Source: Hyphomicrobiales bacterium (GTDB lineage: Bacteria > Pseudomonadota > Alphaproteobacteria > Rhizobiales > Rhizobiaceae). From it: a stretch of DNA of 64,000 nucleotides. Under the pieces are notes generated by a model. The model ran no database searches. It was not told the origin of the DNA and was given only the letters and a program-made list of their open reading frames with translations. Each line of letters begins with the position of its first letter. The stretch's first letter is position 1. Made by a program: the position numbers and the translations under genes. Positions 8,471-18,599 of this stretch are shown here, in pieces. The DNA is taken from contig UCLB01000012.1 of assembly GCA_900473205.1 (NCBI GenBank), positions 124,001 to 188,000 on the forward strand, given 5' to 3'.

Positions 8471-11164
8471 TTATGCAGCCAGATCGCGAAGAACGGTTTG
8501 CAGAATGCCACCATTGTTCATGTAGATCACTTCGTCCAGCGTATCGATGCGGCAAAGGATTGGGATTTCCTTCACTGTGCCGTCGCCATAGGTCACCTTA
8601 GCGATCTTCTTCTCACGTGGCTTGATGTCGCCTTCGAGACCATCGATCTCGACCGTTTCATCTCCCTTGAGGTTAAGGCTTGCCCATGTCGTATCTTCTT
8701 CGAAGACGAATGGGACAACGCCCATGCCAACGAGGTTGGAACGGTGGATACGCTCGAAGGACTGCGCGATGACAGCCTTGACACCGAGCAGGTTGGTGCC
8801 CTTGGCAGCCCAGTCACGCGAAGAGCCGTTGCCGTATTCCACGCCTGCGAAGATGACGAGCGGAACGCCCTCGGCCTTGTACTGCATGGCCGCATCGTAA
8901 ATCGACATCTCTTCCTTGGACGGATAGTGGATGGTGTAGCCACCTTCCTTGCCGTTTGGCCCAAGCATGTGGTTGCGAATACGGATATTGGCGAATGTGC
9001 CGCGCATCATCACTTCGTGGTTGCCACGGCGTGTGCCGTACTGGTTGAAGTCGGCAACGCCCACGCCATTTTCGGTGAGGTATGCACCGGCAGGGGAAGC
9101 AGCCTTGATCGAACCGGCCGGAGAAATATGGTCGGTGGTGATCTTGTCGCCGAAGAGACCGAGAACGCGAGCGCCCTTGATGTTCTTTAGGCCGGTGCCT
9201 GTCTTGCCCATGCCCACGAAGTAAGGCGGGTTCTGAACATAGGTCGACTTGTCGTCCCAGGCATAGGTCTGGCCCGGAGGAACCTGAACGGCCTGCCAGT
9301 TCTCGTCGCCCTTGAACACGTCGGCATATTTGGACTCGTAGAGTTCGCGCGTGACGTATTTCAGGATGAATTCCTGAATTTCGGCAGAGGTCGGCCAGAT
9401 GTCCTTGAGGTAGACAGGCTGTCCATCGGAACCCATGCCGAGTGGCTCGGTGGTCAGGTCCTTCTGAACCGTGCCAGCCAGCGCGTAAGCGACGACGAGC
9501 GGCGGGGAAGCGAGGTAGTTCGCCTGAACGTCGGGCGAGATACGGCCTTCGAAGTTACGGTTGCCGGAGAGAACGCCAGCGGTGATCAGACCCTTGTCGT
9601 TGATAGTCTTGGAGATCGGCGCAGGCAGCGGACCGGAGTTACCGATGCAGGTCGTGCAGCCGAAGCCGACGAGGTTGAAGCCGATGGCATCCAGATCCTT
9701 CTGCAGACCGGATTTTTCCAGATATTCGCCAACAACCTGAGATCCCGGTGCGAGCGACGTCTTGACCCAAGGCTTGGATGTCAGACCCTTGGCAACCGCA
9801 TTGCGGGCCAGAAGTCCAGCCGCAATCAGAACCGATGGGTTGGACGTGTTGGTGCAGGAGGTGATGGCGGCAATGGCAACGTCGCCATGGCCGAGATCGA
9901 AATCCGTGCCTTCGACGGGGTAACGGTTGTCGAGCTGGCCGGGCTTCTTGTAGTCGGCTTCCAGTGCTGTCGCAAAGCCGGAGGCAATACCTTCCAGCGA
10001 GATGCGGCCTTCAGGACGCTTCGGACCGGCCATGGATGGCACGACGTCGCCGAGGTCGAGTTCCAACGTGTCGGTGAAGACAAGCTCGGAGCCGTCTCCC
10101 GTGCGCCACATGTCCTGCGCCTTGGAATAGGCTTCAACCAGCGCGATGCGGTCCTTGGTGCGGCCAGACATGGTCAGGTAGTTGATGGTTTCGCCGTCAA
10201 CCGGGAAGAAGCCGCAGGTCGCGCCATATTCCGGGCCCATGTTGCCGATGGTGGCACGGTCGGCCAGCGTCATCGAATCAAGGCCGGGGCCGAAGAATTC
10301 AACGAATTTGGAAACAACGCCCTTCTTGCGAAGCATCTGAACGACTGTCAGCACGAGGTCGGTGGCGGTCACGCCCTCCTTGACCTTGCCCGTCAGCTTG
10401 AAGCCGATGACTTCCGGCAGAAGCATGGAAACCGGCTGGCCGAGCATGGCCGCTTCGGCTTCGATACCGCCCACGCCCCAGCCCAGGACGCCCAGACCAT
10501 TGATCATGGTCGTGTGGCTGTCGGTGCCGACGCATGTGTCGGGGTAAGCGATGGTTTCGCCGTCTTCTTCCTTGGTCCAGACGGTCTGGCCAAGATATTC
10601 GAGGTTCACCTGGTGACAGATGCCGGTGCCGGGTGGAACGACGCGGAAGTTCTTGAATGCCTGCTGGCCCCACTTCAGGAAGCGGTAACGCTCGCCGTTG
10701 CGCTCATATTCCAGCTCGACGTTGCGGGCAAAAGCCGTCGGCGTGCCGAATTCATCGACGATAACCGAGTGGTCGATGACCAGATCGACGGGAACCAGCG
10801 GGTTGATCTTTTCAGGATCGCCACCCAGAGCCACCATCGCATCGCGCATGGCGGCAAGATCGACCACGGCTGGAACGCCGGTGAAGTCCTGCATCAGAAC
10901 GCGGGCAGGGCGGTAGGCGATTTCGTTTTCGACGCGGCCCTTGTTGTTCAGCCAGTCGGCAACGGCCGTGATGTGCTCCTTGGTAACGGTTTGGCCATCT
11001 TCAAAGCGCAGCAGGTTCTCAAGCAGAACCTTCATCGAGTAGGGAAGTTTCGAAACGCCCGTCAGGCCGTTCGCTTCCGCCTTCGGCAGACTGAAATAAA
11101 CATAGTCCTTACCGTCAACGGTAAGAACGGAACGACAATTGAAACTGTCTAGAGATTTAGCCAC
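8471..11164 (-). CDS. acnA: aconitate hydratase A
   Basis: This 897-residue cytoplasmic enzyme isomerises citrate to isocitrate in the TCA cycle. Cluster-ligand cysteines are seen in SCTNTSNP and [10 protein letters not shown], and the C-terminal swivel domain carries [13 protein letters not shown]. Length and motifs fit the AcnA/IRP type rather than AcnB. The start is a GTG at 11164 ([10 protein letters not shown]) with a GCGGGG ribosome-binding site; the open frame extends to 11230 but those 22 residues are not family-like. It is divergent from ccmA across a 274-base spacer that must hold both promoters, and it ends at a strong terminator. Confidence 0.97.
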   Translation of the reverse strand: MAKSLDSFNCRSVLTVDGKDYVYFSLPKAEANGLTGVSKLPYSMKVLLENLLRFEDGQTVTKEHITAVADWLNNKGRVENEIAYRPARVLMQDFTGVPAVVDLAAMRDAMVALGGDPEKINPLVPVDLVIDHSVIVDEFGTPTAFARNVELEYERNGERYRFLKWGQQAFKNFRVVPPGTGICHQVNLEYLGQTVWTKEEDGETIAYPDTCVGTDSHTTMINGLGVLGWGVGGIEAEAAMLGQPVSMLLPEVIGFKLTGKVKEGVTATDLVLTVVQMLRKKGVVSKFVEFFGPGLDSMTLADRATIGNMGPEYGATCGFFPVDGETINYLTMSGRTKDRIALVEAYSKAQDMWRTGDGSELVFTDTLELDLGDVVPSMAGPKRPEGRISLEGIASGFATALEADYKKPGQLDNRYPVEGTDFDLGHGDVAIAAITSCTNTSNPSVLIAAGLLARNAVAKGLTSKPWVKTSLAPGSQVVGEYLEKSGLQKDLDAIGFNLVGFGCTTCIGNSGPLPAPISKTINDKGLITAGVLSGNRNFEGRISPDVQANYLASPPLVVAYALAGTVQKDLTTEPLGMGSDGQPVYLKDIWPTSAEIQEFILKYVTRELYESKYADVFKGDENWQAVQVPPGQTYAWDDKSTYVQNPPYFVGMGKTGTGLKNIKGARVLGLFGDKITTDHISPAGSIKAASPAGAYLTENGVGVADFNQYGTRRGNHEVMMRGTFANIRIRNHMLGPNGKEGGYTIHYPSKEEMSIYDAAMQYKAEGVPLVIFAGVEYGNGSSRDWAAKGTNLLGVKAVIAQSFERIHRSNLVGMGVVPFVFEEDTTWASLNLKGDETVEIDGLEGDIKPREKKIAKVTYGDGTVKEIPILCRIDTLDEVIYMNNGGILQTVLRDLAA

Positions 11165-11438
11165 GGATAAAAACCCCGCTTCCTCTGAGTAGCCAACACG
11201 CGCGTGCGGACCCCTGTGCAACACGTGCACATCAGGATGCGGGTACGGTCATTTCCGCTGTCCGCACGAGAAGGCAATTTTCACAACCTTCAGGCCCGGC
11301 GCTATATGATGATCACGCCGACCGCTGGCGTGGTTGAAAGTCATATAGATAATTTCATCGAAACGTGCCAGACCGGAAAAAGCCCTAAATCGATTTTTTT
11401 GCCATCGAGATGATTAAAATCTTAAACGAGATGATCCC

Positions 11439-12080
11439 ATGCTGCTGACAGCAGAAAATCTCGCCGCCCGCCGCGGCGAAGATTTGATATTCATGAATGT
11501 TTCCTTCAAGTTAACGAGCGGGCAGGCGCTGGTGCTGACCGGGCCGAACGGCTCTGGAAAATCCACGCTTTTACGCGTCATGGCGGGTCTGCTGCGCCCG
11601 GAAAAAGGCACTGTAAAGATAGCCGGCGAAGGGATTGAAAACGGCACCCACGCGTCAGAAGCCAGCCACTATCTCGGCCATCGCAACGCCATGAAACAGG
11701 AATTGAGCGTGTTCGAAAATCTCTCCTTCTGGAAAGATTTTTTGGGTGATTTCAACCATGGTCCCTCCATGGGGATAGAAGAGGCTGTCGAAACCGTCGG
11801 CCTGTCCGGCATCACCCACCTGCCCTTCGGCTATCTCTCAGCAGGCCAGCAACGCCGATTCGCGATGGCCAAACTTCTGGTGGCGTGGCGGCCGATCTGG
11901 ATATTGGATGAGCCGACGGCGGCGCTGGATGCCAGTGCGGATGTGATGTTTACGGGGTTGGTGGAATCGCATCTTGCAAAGGGCGGCATTGTGATGGCCG
12001 CGACGCATCAGCCGCTTGGGTTGGATGGTGTGCAGGAGTTGCGGATGACGGGGTTTGCTGGGGTGGAGATAGCGTGGTGA
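11439..12080 (+). CDS. ccmA: heme exporter ATP-binding protein CcmA
   Basis: The 213-residue ABC ATPase has Walker A GPNGSGKST near residue 35, a CcmA-like signature LSAGQQRRFAMAKLL and Walker B WILDEPTAALD. CcmA works with CcmB, CcmC and CcmD to release heme from CcmE during system I cytochrome c maturation at the inner membrane. It is the first gene of the cluster ccmA-B-C-D-G. Family and neighbours agree fully. The rest of the pathway (ccmE, F, H, I) is not in the window and in rhizobia is normally at a separate locus. Confidence 0.96.
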   Translation: MLLTAENLAARRGEDLIFMNVSFKLTSGQALVLTGPNGSGKSTLLRVMAGLLRPEKGTVKIAGEGIENGTHASEASHYLGHRNAMKQELSVFENLSFWKDFLGDFNHGPSMGIEEAVETVGLSGITHLPFGYLSAGQQRRFAMAKLLVAWRPIWILDEPTAALDASADVMFTGLVESHLAKGGIVMAATHQPLGLDGVQELRMTGFAGVEIAW

Positions 12081-12099
12081 TCGTCGAGTATGCCGCTAC

Positions 12100-12251
12100 C
12101 CCCCTCTGCCCTGCCGGGCATCTCCCCCTCAGGTGGGGAGATCGGCAAGATGCGCTGACCTCGCCTCTGCCTCGACACATGCGTTGGCCGACACTTCGCC
12201 ACGAGTCGATCTCCCCCCTTGTGGGGGAGATGCCCGGCAGGGCAGAGGGGG
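12100..12251. repeat. RIME-like mosaic palindromic element between ccmA and ccmB
   Basis: A perfect 29-bp inverted repeat has arms at 12100-12128 and 12223-12251, each beginning or ending with CCCCCTCTGCCCTGCCGGG on the outside. Each arm also belongs to a smaller palindrome: ATCTCCCC facing GGGGAGAT on the left and ATCTCCCCCC facing GGGGGAGAT on the right. The pattern matches rhizobial intergenic mosaic elements (RIME-type repeats). It fills most of the 241-base ccmA-ccmB spacer, which is normally short, so it probably inserted there. Exact family naming is from memory. Confidence 0.85.
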
Positions 12252-12321
12252 AACGCCACACCCACCCAACCTATCCATCATCCGCCCAGCGCGATCTGAC
12301 CTACGCTGGGAGCACCACCCC

Positions 12322-12981
12322 ATGACCGCCCTCTTCCTCCGCGACCTCAAACTCTCCATCCGCGCGGGCGGCGGCGCGCTCATCGGCGTCCTCTTCTTCA
12401 TGACCGTCGTTGCCGTCATCCCCTTCGGTGTCGGCCCGGACCTCAATCTCCTGTCCCGCATCGGCCCCGCCATCGTCTGGATCGGCGCTCTTCTCGCCGC
12501 TCTCCTCGGCCTCGACCGGCTGTTTCAGGCAGAGCGCGACGACGGCTCGCTCGATCTTATTCTGATGCAGGAAAACCCGCTTGTGCTGACGGTTCTGGTG
12601 AAGTGCCTGGCGCACTGGACAGCCACCAGCCTGCCCCTGGTCATCGCATCGCCGCTGCTGGGTCTATTCATGAATATGAGCGAAGTCGCCATCGGCGCTG
12701 TCATGGTGACGCTTCTGGTCGGCTCACCGGCACTGACCTTCATTGGGGCAGTGGGTGCGGCGGTGGCCGTCGCTCTGCCGCGTGGCGGGCTGCTGGTGTC
12801 TATCCTCGTCTTACCACTTTGCATTCCCGTTCTGATTTTCGGTGTCAGCGCGTCCTACGCCGCCGTTCAGGACCCCGCACCCTTCATGCCGCCATTCCTC
12901 ATTCTCATCGCCATCACGCTTTTTTCATCGGTCGTCGGTCCGTTCTTTGCCGCTTTGGCATTGCGCAGTTCCATGGATTGA
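12322..12981 (+). CDS. ccmB: heme exporter permease CcmB
   Basis: This 219-residue membrane protein has six hydrophobic segments and the CcmB stretches FLRDLKLSIRAGGGAL, DRLFQAERDDGSLD and LMQENPL. It is the permease partner of CcmA. The start at 12322 follows the family's N-terminus; the frame is open back to 12133, but that part lies inside the mosaic repeat and is not coding. Its separation from ccmA by the repeat means translation is not coupled as it often is in other bacteria. ccmC follows after 45 bases. Confidence 0.95.
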   Translation: MTALFLRDLKLSIRAGGGALIGVLFFMTVVAVIPFGVGPDLNLLSRIGPAIVWIGALLAALLGLDRLFQAERDDGSLDLILMQENPLVLTVLVKCLAHWTATSLPLVIASPLLGLFMNMSEVAIGAVMVTLLVGSPALTFIGAVGAAVAVALPRGGLLVSILVLPLCIPVLIFGVSASYAAVQDPAPFMPPFLILIAITLFSSVVGPFFAALALRSSMD

Positions 12982-13026
12982 TAAGGATCAATTGCAGCCG
13001 TGCTGCTCTCGCTGTAGAAAGACGCC

Positions 13027-13797
13027 ATGAACGATACGAGCCTCGCCATTACCAAATTCAGCGATCTTGCCAACCCGACGCGGTTTCTGGCATTGGCCTC
13101 TCGCATTCTACCGTGGATGGCGGGGCTGTCGGCACTCTGTCTTGCCATCGGTCTCTATCTCGCCTTTACGACGGATAGCGATTACCAGCAGGGCAATACG
13201 GTGCGCATCATGTATGTGCATGTGCCCGCTGCATGGCTGTCGATGATGTGCTATACGGTCATGGCTGCCTCTGCCATCGGCACATTGGTCTGGCGGCACC
13301 CGTTGGCGGATGTCGCTCACCGGTCCGCCGCCCCGATCGGCGCTGCCTTCACGCTGATTGCTCTGGTCACCGGCTCCCTCTGGGGTAAGCCCATGTGGGG
13401 CACGTGGTGGGTTTGGGATGCGCGGCTGACTTCCGTCTTCATTCTGTTTTTGATGTATCTGGGCTTGATTGCCTTCAACAAGGCCATGGATGATCCTTCC
13501 AGGGCTGCCCGCGTCAGCGCAGTCCTGATCCTCGTCGGGTTCGTCAACATTCCCATTATCAAATTCTCGGTCGAGTGGTGGAATACGCTGCATCAGCCCG
13601 CGAGCGTCATTCGCATGAATGGCCCGGCCATCGCATCGGAGTTTCTCTGGCCGCTGCTCATCATGGCGCTCGGCTTTACGCTTTTATTCTTCACCCTTCA
13701 CATCGCCGCCATGCGCAATGAAATCTGGCGCAGACGCATTGCGGCTCAACGCCGTCTGGCTGCCCGCATGGCAGGCCGGGAGAGTGCCAAGCCATGA
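13027..13797 (+). CDS. ccmC: heme exporter protein CcmC
   Basis: CcmC loads heme onto the CcmE chaperone. The 256-residue product has six membrane segments and the tryptophan-rich heme-handling motif WGKPMWGTWWVWDARLT near residue 120, flanked by histidines in MYVHVPAAW and WWNTLHQP. These are the conserved residues of the heme-handling protein family. Its stop overlaps the ccmD start (ATGA), which marks translational coupling. Length and motif are normal. Confidence 0.96.
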   Translation: MNDTSLAITKFSDLANPTRFLALASRILPWMAGLSALCLAIGLYLAFTTDSDYQQGNTVRIMYVHVPAAWLSMMCYTVMAASAIGTLVWRHPLADVAHRSAAPIGAAFTLIALVTGSLWGKPMWGTWWVWDARLTSVFILFLMYLGLIAFNKAMDDPSRAARVSAVLILVGFVNIPIIKFSVEWWNTLHQPASVIRMNGPAIASEFLWPLLIMALGFTLLFFTLHIAAMRNEIWRRRIAAQRRLAARMAGRESAKP

Positions 13798-13970
13798 GCC
13801 ACGCTTTTTATATAGGAATGTCTTACGGTCTGACCGGTGTGATCGTTTCGGTCCTGATTGCCTGGATCTGGTTTGATGGACGCGCTCGCCGCAAGGAAAT
13901 GGCGCAGCTTGAGGCCTCCGGCGTCCGCCGCCGGGCGCGCGCCGCGCCGTCAGACGGAGCATCCGCATGA
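13794..13970 (+). CDS. ccmD: heme exporter small subunit CcmD
   Basis: A 58-residue frame sits exactly between ccmC and ccmG, with ATGA overlaps at both ends. It encodes one membrane helix (about residues 11-27, LTGVIVSVLIAWIW) followed by an Arg/Ala-rich cytoplasmic tail starting DGRARRKEM. Size, single helix, basic tail and position all match CcmD, which stabilises the CcmABC complex and helps free holo-CcmE. The sequence itself is weakly conserved in the family, so position carries much of the weight. Confidence 0.9.
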   Translation: MSHAFYIGMSYGLTGVIVSVLIAWIWFDGRARRKEMAQLEASGVRRRARAAPSDGASA

Positions 13971-14569
13971 CCAAGGATAGCCAGATCGCTCCCGCTTCCT
14001 CGGGTAAAAAAGCGCGCGTGCTTCTTGCCCTTCTACCCTTGCTGGCCTTCGCAGGCTTTGCCGCCATCGCCGCCAAGATGCTGTATGAGCAGGACGTCAA
14101 TGGCCTAGACGTCAGCGCCATCCCGTCTGCCTTGATCAACACCAAGGCACCATCCCTGGCATTGCCGCCTCTGGAGGGCTCCGGCCTTCCCGCGCTGACC
14201 GATGCGGCCATCAAAGACAAGGTGACCTTGGTCAATGTCTTTGCTTCGTGGTGTGTGCCGTGTCGGCAGGAGCATCCGATGCTGACGGAAATGTCGAAAG
14301 ACGAGCGGCTGAATGTCGTCGGCATCAATTACAAGGACAAGTCGGACAACGCCCTGCGCTTCCTCGGTGAACTCGGCAATCCCTATGATGCCATCGGTAT
14401 CGACCCGAATGGCAAAGCCGCCATTGACTGGGGTGTCTATGGCATTCCCGAGACCTATCTCGTGGATAGAAACGGCATCATCGTCTACAAAAAGGTTGGT
14501 CCCATCGATGCCGCGACCTATGAGCGGGACATCATCCCGGCCATCGAAAGAGCGATCGCCGGAGACTGA
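13967..14569 (+). CDS. ccmG: thiol:disulfide interchange protein CcmG (DsbE/CycY)
   Basis: The 200-residue protein has an N-terminal membrane anchor (about residues 22-43), then a periplasmic thioredoxin fold with the active site FASWCVPCRQEHP near residue 90 and the cis-proline region YGIPETYLVD near residue 160. CcmG keeps the apocytochrome c CXXCH cysteines reduced for heme attachment. Its start overlaps the ccmD stop by four bases. It is the last gene of the cluster and is convergent with the diguanylate cyclase gene only 17 bases further on. Confidence 0.95.
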   Translation: MTKDSQIAPASSGKKARVLLALLPLLAFAGFAAIAAKMLYEQDVNGLDVSAIPSALINTKAPSLALPPLEGSGLPALTDAAIKDKVTLVNVFASWCVPCRQEHPMLTEMSKDERLNVVGINYKDKSDNALRFLGELGNPYDAIGIDPNGKAAIDWGVYGIPETYLVDRNGIIVYKKVGPIDAATYERDIIPAIERAIAGD

Positions 14570-14586
14570 AAGCTCCAACGCGCAAA

Positions 14587-15801
14587 TCAGGATTTCGGCA
14601 CGGCCTTGAGTGCGGGTGCGGCTTTCGCCGCCTGAACATGCATGCCCTCCTGCACGACCTCGTTTCGGCCCGCCTGCTTGGCCCGGTAGAGGAAACCGTC
14701 AGCGCGGCCAATCGCATCATGAATGGAGTGATCCCCCCGCGCCACGGAGGATATGCCGAAGCTGGTGGTGATCTGCCGATTCATGCCGATCTCGCTCCAA
14801 TCGCGCGCGGCAAAGGCGCAGCGCACCATATTGGCCAAAACCGCCGCCTCCGAGGCTTTCAGGTTGGGAATAAAGACGACGAATTCCTCACCGCCGAAGC
14901 GCGCTATCTTCGCATTGTCAGGCAGTCTTTCCCGCAACAGCTCCGCCACCGCGATGATGACGAGATCGCCGGTCGCGTGGCCGAAGTCGTCATTGACCTG
15001 CTTGAAATGGTCGATATCGCCCATCAGCACGACGCCTGAAGGCGGTTCCGAGGCGCGGAAGTCAGGGGCAGCAAGATCGAAGCCGCGCCGGTTGAGCAGC
15101 CCCGTGAGTGGATCGTGATCCGCCGCAAAGCGATGCTGCGCCAGAATATGCGCCGCCGCACTGGCCAGCACCGCAAGCGCCAGCAGAAAGCCGAAAATGC
15201 TGGCGGCAAACTGCATGAGATAGGCATAGTCTGATGTCAGATAGTCATCGACGCTTTGCAGGGAGTTGCTGCTGGTCATCGACAGCAGCACGACGACACG
15301 CGTCATGGTTTCCAGCACAACGGCGGAAACGGCGGCCAGCAGCAGCCTGTCCATGCCGTGCCGCAATTTCTTGCGCACCAGCCAGATGGATGGCGCCAGC
15401 AGGGCGGCGCACATGGTGTCGCTGAGGGCAAGGCCGAGGCGTAAGTCAGGCTGCAAGAAAATGAAGAAACAGACGCCCAGAAACGCAAAGACGGCCAGCG
15501 CTACGCGCGGCCATACATACGGTTTTGCGTTGAAATACAGCAGCAAGGCGTGGCCGTAGCAAAAAAAGGCTGCGAAAAACACAATGTTGGACAAGACGGC
15601 CTGCGTTAGCGCAAAATTGTCCTGCAGCACCATGGGAATGGCAAAGCCGCTGGCTGCGCAGATATAGCCGATGCCCCAGTAACGGCCGGAGCGGAAGCCA
15701 ATTGTTTGCAGGCTGATGAAGATCAGCCCGAAGGTCAGCATGATAAAGGGCAGCAGATAGGCAAAATTATCCTGCAAGATATCGACCCTTATGCAAAACA
15801 A
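14587..15801 (-). CDS. membrane diguanylate cyclase (7TM-GGDEF)
   Basis: About seven hydrophobic segments (residues 12-215) are followed by a GGDEF domain (about residues 225-385). The active site reads FGGEEF near residue 299, and DPLTGLLNRRGFD and LMGDIDHFKQVNDDFGHATGD are intact, so it should make cyclic di-GMP. The inhibitory I-site (R-x-x-D five residues before GGEEF) is replaced by PDNA, so product inhibition is probably weak. The listed start is a TTG at 15801; another TTG eight codons in, with AAGGG upstream, is equally possible. The membrane part matches no sensor domain I can name. There is no EAL domain. Confidence 0.88.
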   Translation of the reverse strand: MFCIRVDILQDNFAYLLPFIMLTFGLIFISLQTIGFRSGRYWGIGYICAASGFAIPMVLQDNFALTQAVLSNIVFFAAFFCYGHALLLYFNAKPYVWPRVALAVFAFLGVCFFIFLQPDLRLGLALSDTMCAALLAPSIWLVRKKLRHGMDRLLLAAVSAVVLETMTRVVVLLSMTSSNSLQSVDDYLTSDYAYLMQFAASIFGFLLALAVLASAAAHILAQHRFAADHDPLTGLLNRRGFDLAAPDFRASEPPSGVVLMGDIDHFKQVNDDFGHATGDLVIIAVAELLRERLPDNAKIARFGGEEFVVFIPNLKASEAAVLANMVRCAFAARDWSEIGMNRQITTSFGISSVARGDHSIHDAIGRADGFLYRAKQAGRNEVVQEGMHVQAAKAAPALKAVPKS

Positions 15802-15869
15802 TAAAGCACAACCTCTAATGAGGCTTCGTTAAAAAAGTATCCGCTTATAATTAGATTTCATACAACGGT

Positions 15870-16466
15870 TCAGGAGGCAGGCAGCGCATTCTGCCATTCC
15901 TTGATGGCATCGATGGGAGCGACCAGCATCAACACGTTCAAGGTCAGATTATCGCGGATCAGCCAGCCGGTGAAAATCTCGAAAAAGATTGCGACGACAA
16001 TGGTAACCCAGATCGGCATGCGGGCGGCGAAGAAAAAGCCGACCACCATGAACACCGTGTCCATGGCCGAGTTCAGAATGCTGTCACCGGTATAGCCAAG
16101 CGCCATCGTCGCGGTACGGTAGCGGTCGATGATGATGGGCGAATTTTCGAGCAGCTCCCAAGCCGCCTCGATGAGAACGGCGAAGGACAGCCGCATTCCG
16201 ATATTCCGCTTGCGAAACAGCAACCAAGCAAAGCCATAAAACAGGAAGCCATGAATGATGTGGGAGGGCGTGTACCAGTCGGCCAGATGCTGCGAATTGC
16301 CCGGCGTATTTACGCCCGGCTCGAACAGCTTGACGTAACCGCATTCGCAGATTGGAACACGGCCCATGAAGTACAGAATGACAATCTGCGCGACGAGCAA
16401 AGCTGCGGCGACACCGAACCATTTGTAGGACGTCGAACGCGACGCAGACATGTCAGCAACTGTCAT
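15870..16466 (-). CDS. DUF2585 (UPF0314) membrane protein
   Basis: The 198-residue product has about five hydrophobic segments and the stretches [36 protein letters not shown] and [18 protein letters not shown]. These are the conserved blocks of the UPF0314/DUF2585 family, found in Alphaproteobacteria and of unknown function. The conserved His, Cys, Glu and Asp residues in the membrane region hint at metal binding or catalysis, which is inference. The ATG overlaps the stop of ispZ (ATGA), making it the last gene of the dapF operon. Confidence 0.88.
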   Translation of the reverse strand: MTVADMSASRSTSYKWFGVAAALLVAQIVILYFMGRVPICECGYVKLFEPGVNTPGNSQHLADWYTPSHIIHGFLFYGFAWLLFRKRNIGMRLSFAVLIEAAWELLENSPIIIDRYRTATMALGYTGDSILNSAMDTVFMVVGFFFAARMPIWVTIVVAIFFEIFTGWLIRDNLTLNVLMLVAPIDAIKEWQNALPAS

Positions 16467-17119
16467 TTCTTGTCTTTCGTCAGCGGTTCGGTGGAGTGGC
16501 GCATGATGAGCGGCATCTGCGCCATGGTGAAGATGATGGTGATGGGCATGGTGCCCCAGACCTTGAAGGCAACCCAGGTATCGGTAGAAAATCCGCGCCA
16601 GACGACTTCGTTGAGGACGGCGAGGAACAGGAAGAAGAAGCCCCAGCGGAAGGTCAGCTTGCGCCAGCCTTCATCGTTGAGCTTGAAGGCGGAGTTGAAG
16701 ACGTAGCCGAGAAGCGATTGGCCGAACAGCAGGCCACCCAGCAGGATGACGCCGAACAGGGTGTTGACGATGGTCGGCTTCATCTTGATGAAGGTATCGT
16801 TCTGCAGATAGAGCGTCAGCGCCCCGAAGACGAGCACGACGATGCCCGAGATGAGCGGCATCATCGGCAGGGTGCGCGTCAATATCCAGGAGACGGTCAG
16901 CGCAACGATCGTCGCGATCATGAACAGGCCGGTGGCGATGAAGATCGGGCCACCGAACTCGGTCAGAACCGGGAACGTCGTTGCCAGCCACTCGCCTTTG
17001 GAATTGGCGAAGAAGAAAATCAGCAGCGGCCCCAGCTCGAGCGCGAATTTCAATAGCGGGCTGATTTCCCGCACCATTTTTTCGCTTTCGCGCTGATTGC
17101 TTTCCACGTCCATACTCAT
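16463..17119 (-). CDS. ispZ: inner-membrane septation protein A (YciB/IspZ family)
   Basis: This 218-residue inner-membrane protein has five to six helices and the family blocks [30 protein letters not shown] and [20 protein letters not shown]. YciB/IspZ proteins affect septum formation and envelope integrity; the molecular activity is unknown. The start codon overlaps the ftsY stop (ATGA) and its own stop overlaps the next gene the same way, so the three are translationally coupled. A second in-frame ATG two codons in could also serve. Confidence 0.92.
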   Translation of the reverse strand: MSMDVESNQRESEKMVREISPLLKFALELGPLLIFFFANSKGEWLATTFPVLTEFGGPIFIATGLFMIATIVALTVSWILTRTLPMMPLISGIVVLVFGALTLYLQNDTFIKMKPTIVNTLFGVILLGGLLFGQSLLGYVFNSAFKLNDEGWRKLTFRWGFFFLFLAVLNEVVWRGFSTDTWVAFKVWGTMPITIIFTMAQMPLIMRHSTEPLTKDKK

Positions 17120-18579
17120 ACTCCCGCAATCGCTTTGGCGAAATCTTCCGCCTCGAAGGGCTCCAGATCGTCCACGCCTTCACCGACGCCGATGAAATAC
17201 ACCGGCAGCTTATGTTTCGCAGCAATGGCAACGAGGATACCGCCGCGCGCCGTGCCATCCAATTTTGTCATAATCAGGCCGGAAACGCCCGCGATGTTGC
17301 GGAAAATTTCGACCTGGTTCATCGCGTTCTGGCCGGTGGTCGCATCCAGCGTCTGCAACACGGTGTGCGGAGCATCCGGATCGAGCTTGCCCAGCACGCG
17401 CACGATCTTTTCCAGCTCAGCCATTAATTCGGTCTTGTTCTGCAAGCGGCCAGCGGTGTCGATGATGAGAACATCGCTCTTTTTGGCCAGCGCCTGCTCG
17501 TAAGCATCATAGGCAAGGCCTGCCGCATCGGCGCCGAGCTTGGTGCCGATGAATTCCGAACCGGTGCGATCCGCCCAGATTTTCAGCTGCTCAATGGCTG
17601 CGGCGCGGAACGTATCGCCCGCCGCCAGCATGACCTTGAGGCCGGAGCCCGACAGCTTTGCTGCCAGCTTGCCGATGGTCGTCGTCTTGCCCGTACCATT
17701 GACGCCGACGACGAGGATGACATGCGGCTTGTGCGATAGATCGAGCTCCAGCGGCTTGGCGACCGGGGCAAGAACCTTGGTGATTTCACCGGCCATGATG
17801 CGTGCCACGTCTTCGCCGCTCACATCCTTGCCATAACGTTCGGATGACAGCGCGCCGGTGATGCGCATGGCGGTTTCCAGCCCGAGGTCCGACTGGATCA
17901 ACAAATCTTCCAGCTCATCCAGCGTGTCTTCATCCAGCTTGCGCTTGGTGAAGAGGGCCGAAATCTGGCTGGTCAGCTGCGATGAGGTACGAGAAAGGCC
18001 GGCGCGCAGACGCTGGAACCATGTCAGTTTCGGCTCCGGCAGCGCCTCGACGGGCTCGACCCGGTCGTTTGCTGAGGCAAATCCCTTGGGAAGTACGGTC
18101 GGCGCAGGGGGAGCATCGGCAAGCTCTGGCCCCGTCGCTTCCTCCGCCTCTTCCAGCAACTTATCCATAGCGGCATCATCGAGCGGCGCGTCGGGAGCGA
18201 CCTGCTCCTGCTCTAAGGCGGCGCTATCGTCCTGCGCTTCGGCTTCGGCCTGCAGCAGCGAAAGCGGCACCATGCCGATATCGCCGACCTGCTCGGTGCC
18301 GGGAAGCAGCGGTGCTTCTTCTTCCTCTGCGTCGGTTTCCTGCGGGCTGGGCTCGCTCTCGACCAAGCTGTCGGGGGCGGGGCCGCCTGCGGTTTCCATT
18401 TCGACGTCGGAAACAGGATCATCAGCCACGGGCGCATGCGCCTCGGCCTCGCTCAGCACATCTTCGAAGGTGGTGGGGTGATCGCTCGTGGGGAGAGGCG
18501 TCTGGTCCGCGTCCGGCTTGTCCGTTTCGGCCTTATCCTTGCCGAAGGAAAAAACTTTTTTGATGAAGCCGAGGGCCAT
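17116..18579 (-). CDS. ftsY: signal recognition particle receptor FtsY
   Basis: FtsY docks ribosome-SRP complexes at the membrane. The 487-residue product has an acidic, low-complexity N-terminal region of about 180 residues (rich in Asp, Glu, Ala, Pro) and then the NG domain. GTPase motifs are clear: [14 protein letters not shown] near residue 295, the DTAGR box near 378 and [10 protein letters not shown] near 440. The SRP partner ffh lies at 23.6 kb. The start at 18579 begins [13 protein letters not shown], a basic amphipathic lead suited to membrane contact. mtaB ends 20 bases upstream. Confidence 0.97.
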   Translation of the reverse strand: MALGFIKKVFSFGKDKAETDKPDADQTPLPTSDHPTTFEDVLSEAEAHAPVADDPVSDVEMETAGGPAPDSLVESEPSPQETDAEEEEAPLLPGTEQVGDIGMVPLSLLQAEAEAQDDSAALEQEQVAPDAPLDDAAMDKLLEEAEEATGPELADAPPAPTVLPKGFASANDRVEPVEALPEPKLTWFQRLRAGLSRTSSQLTSQISALFTKRKLDEDTLDELEDLLIQSDLGLETAMRITGALSSERYGKDVSGEDVARIMAGEITKVLAPVAKPLELDLSHKPHVILVVGVNGTGKTTTIGKLAAKLSGSGLKVMLAAGDTFRAAAIEQLKIWADRTGSEFIGTKLGADAAGLAYDAYEQALAKKSDVLIIDTAGRLQNKTELMAELEKIVRVLGKLDPDAPHTVLQTLDATTGQNAMNQVEIFRNIAGVSGLIMTKLDGTARGGILVAIAAKHKLPVYFIGVGEGVDDLEPFEAEDFAKAIAGV

Positions 18580-18599
18580 GACGATTCCGTATCTTTAAG

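Noticed and set aside
9887-11152. 421-codon open frame on the plus strand
   Set aside because: It is antisense to acnA and arises from the high-GC codon pattern; no family likeness and no ribosome-binding site.
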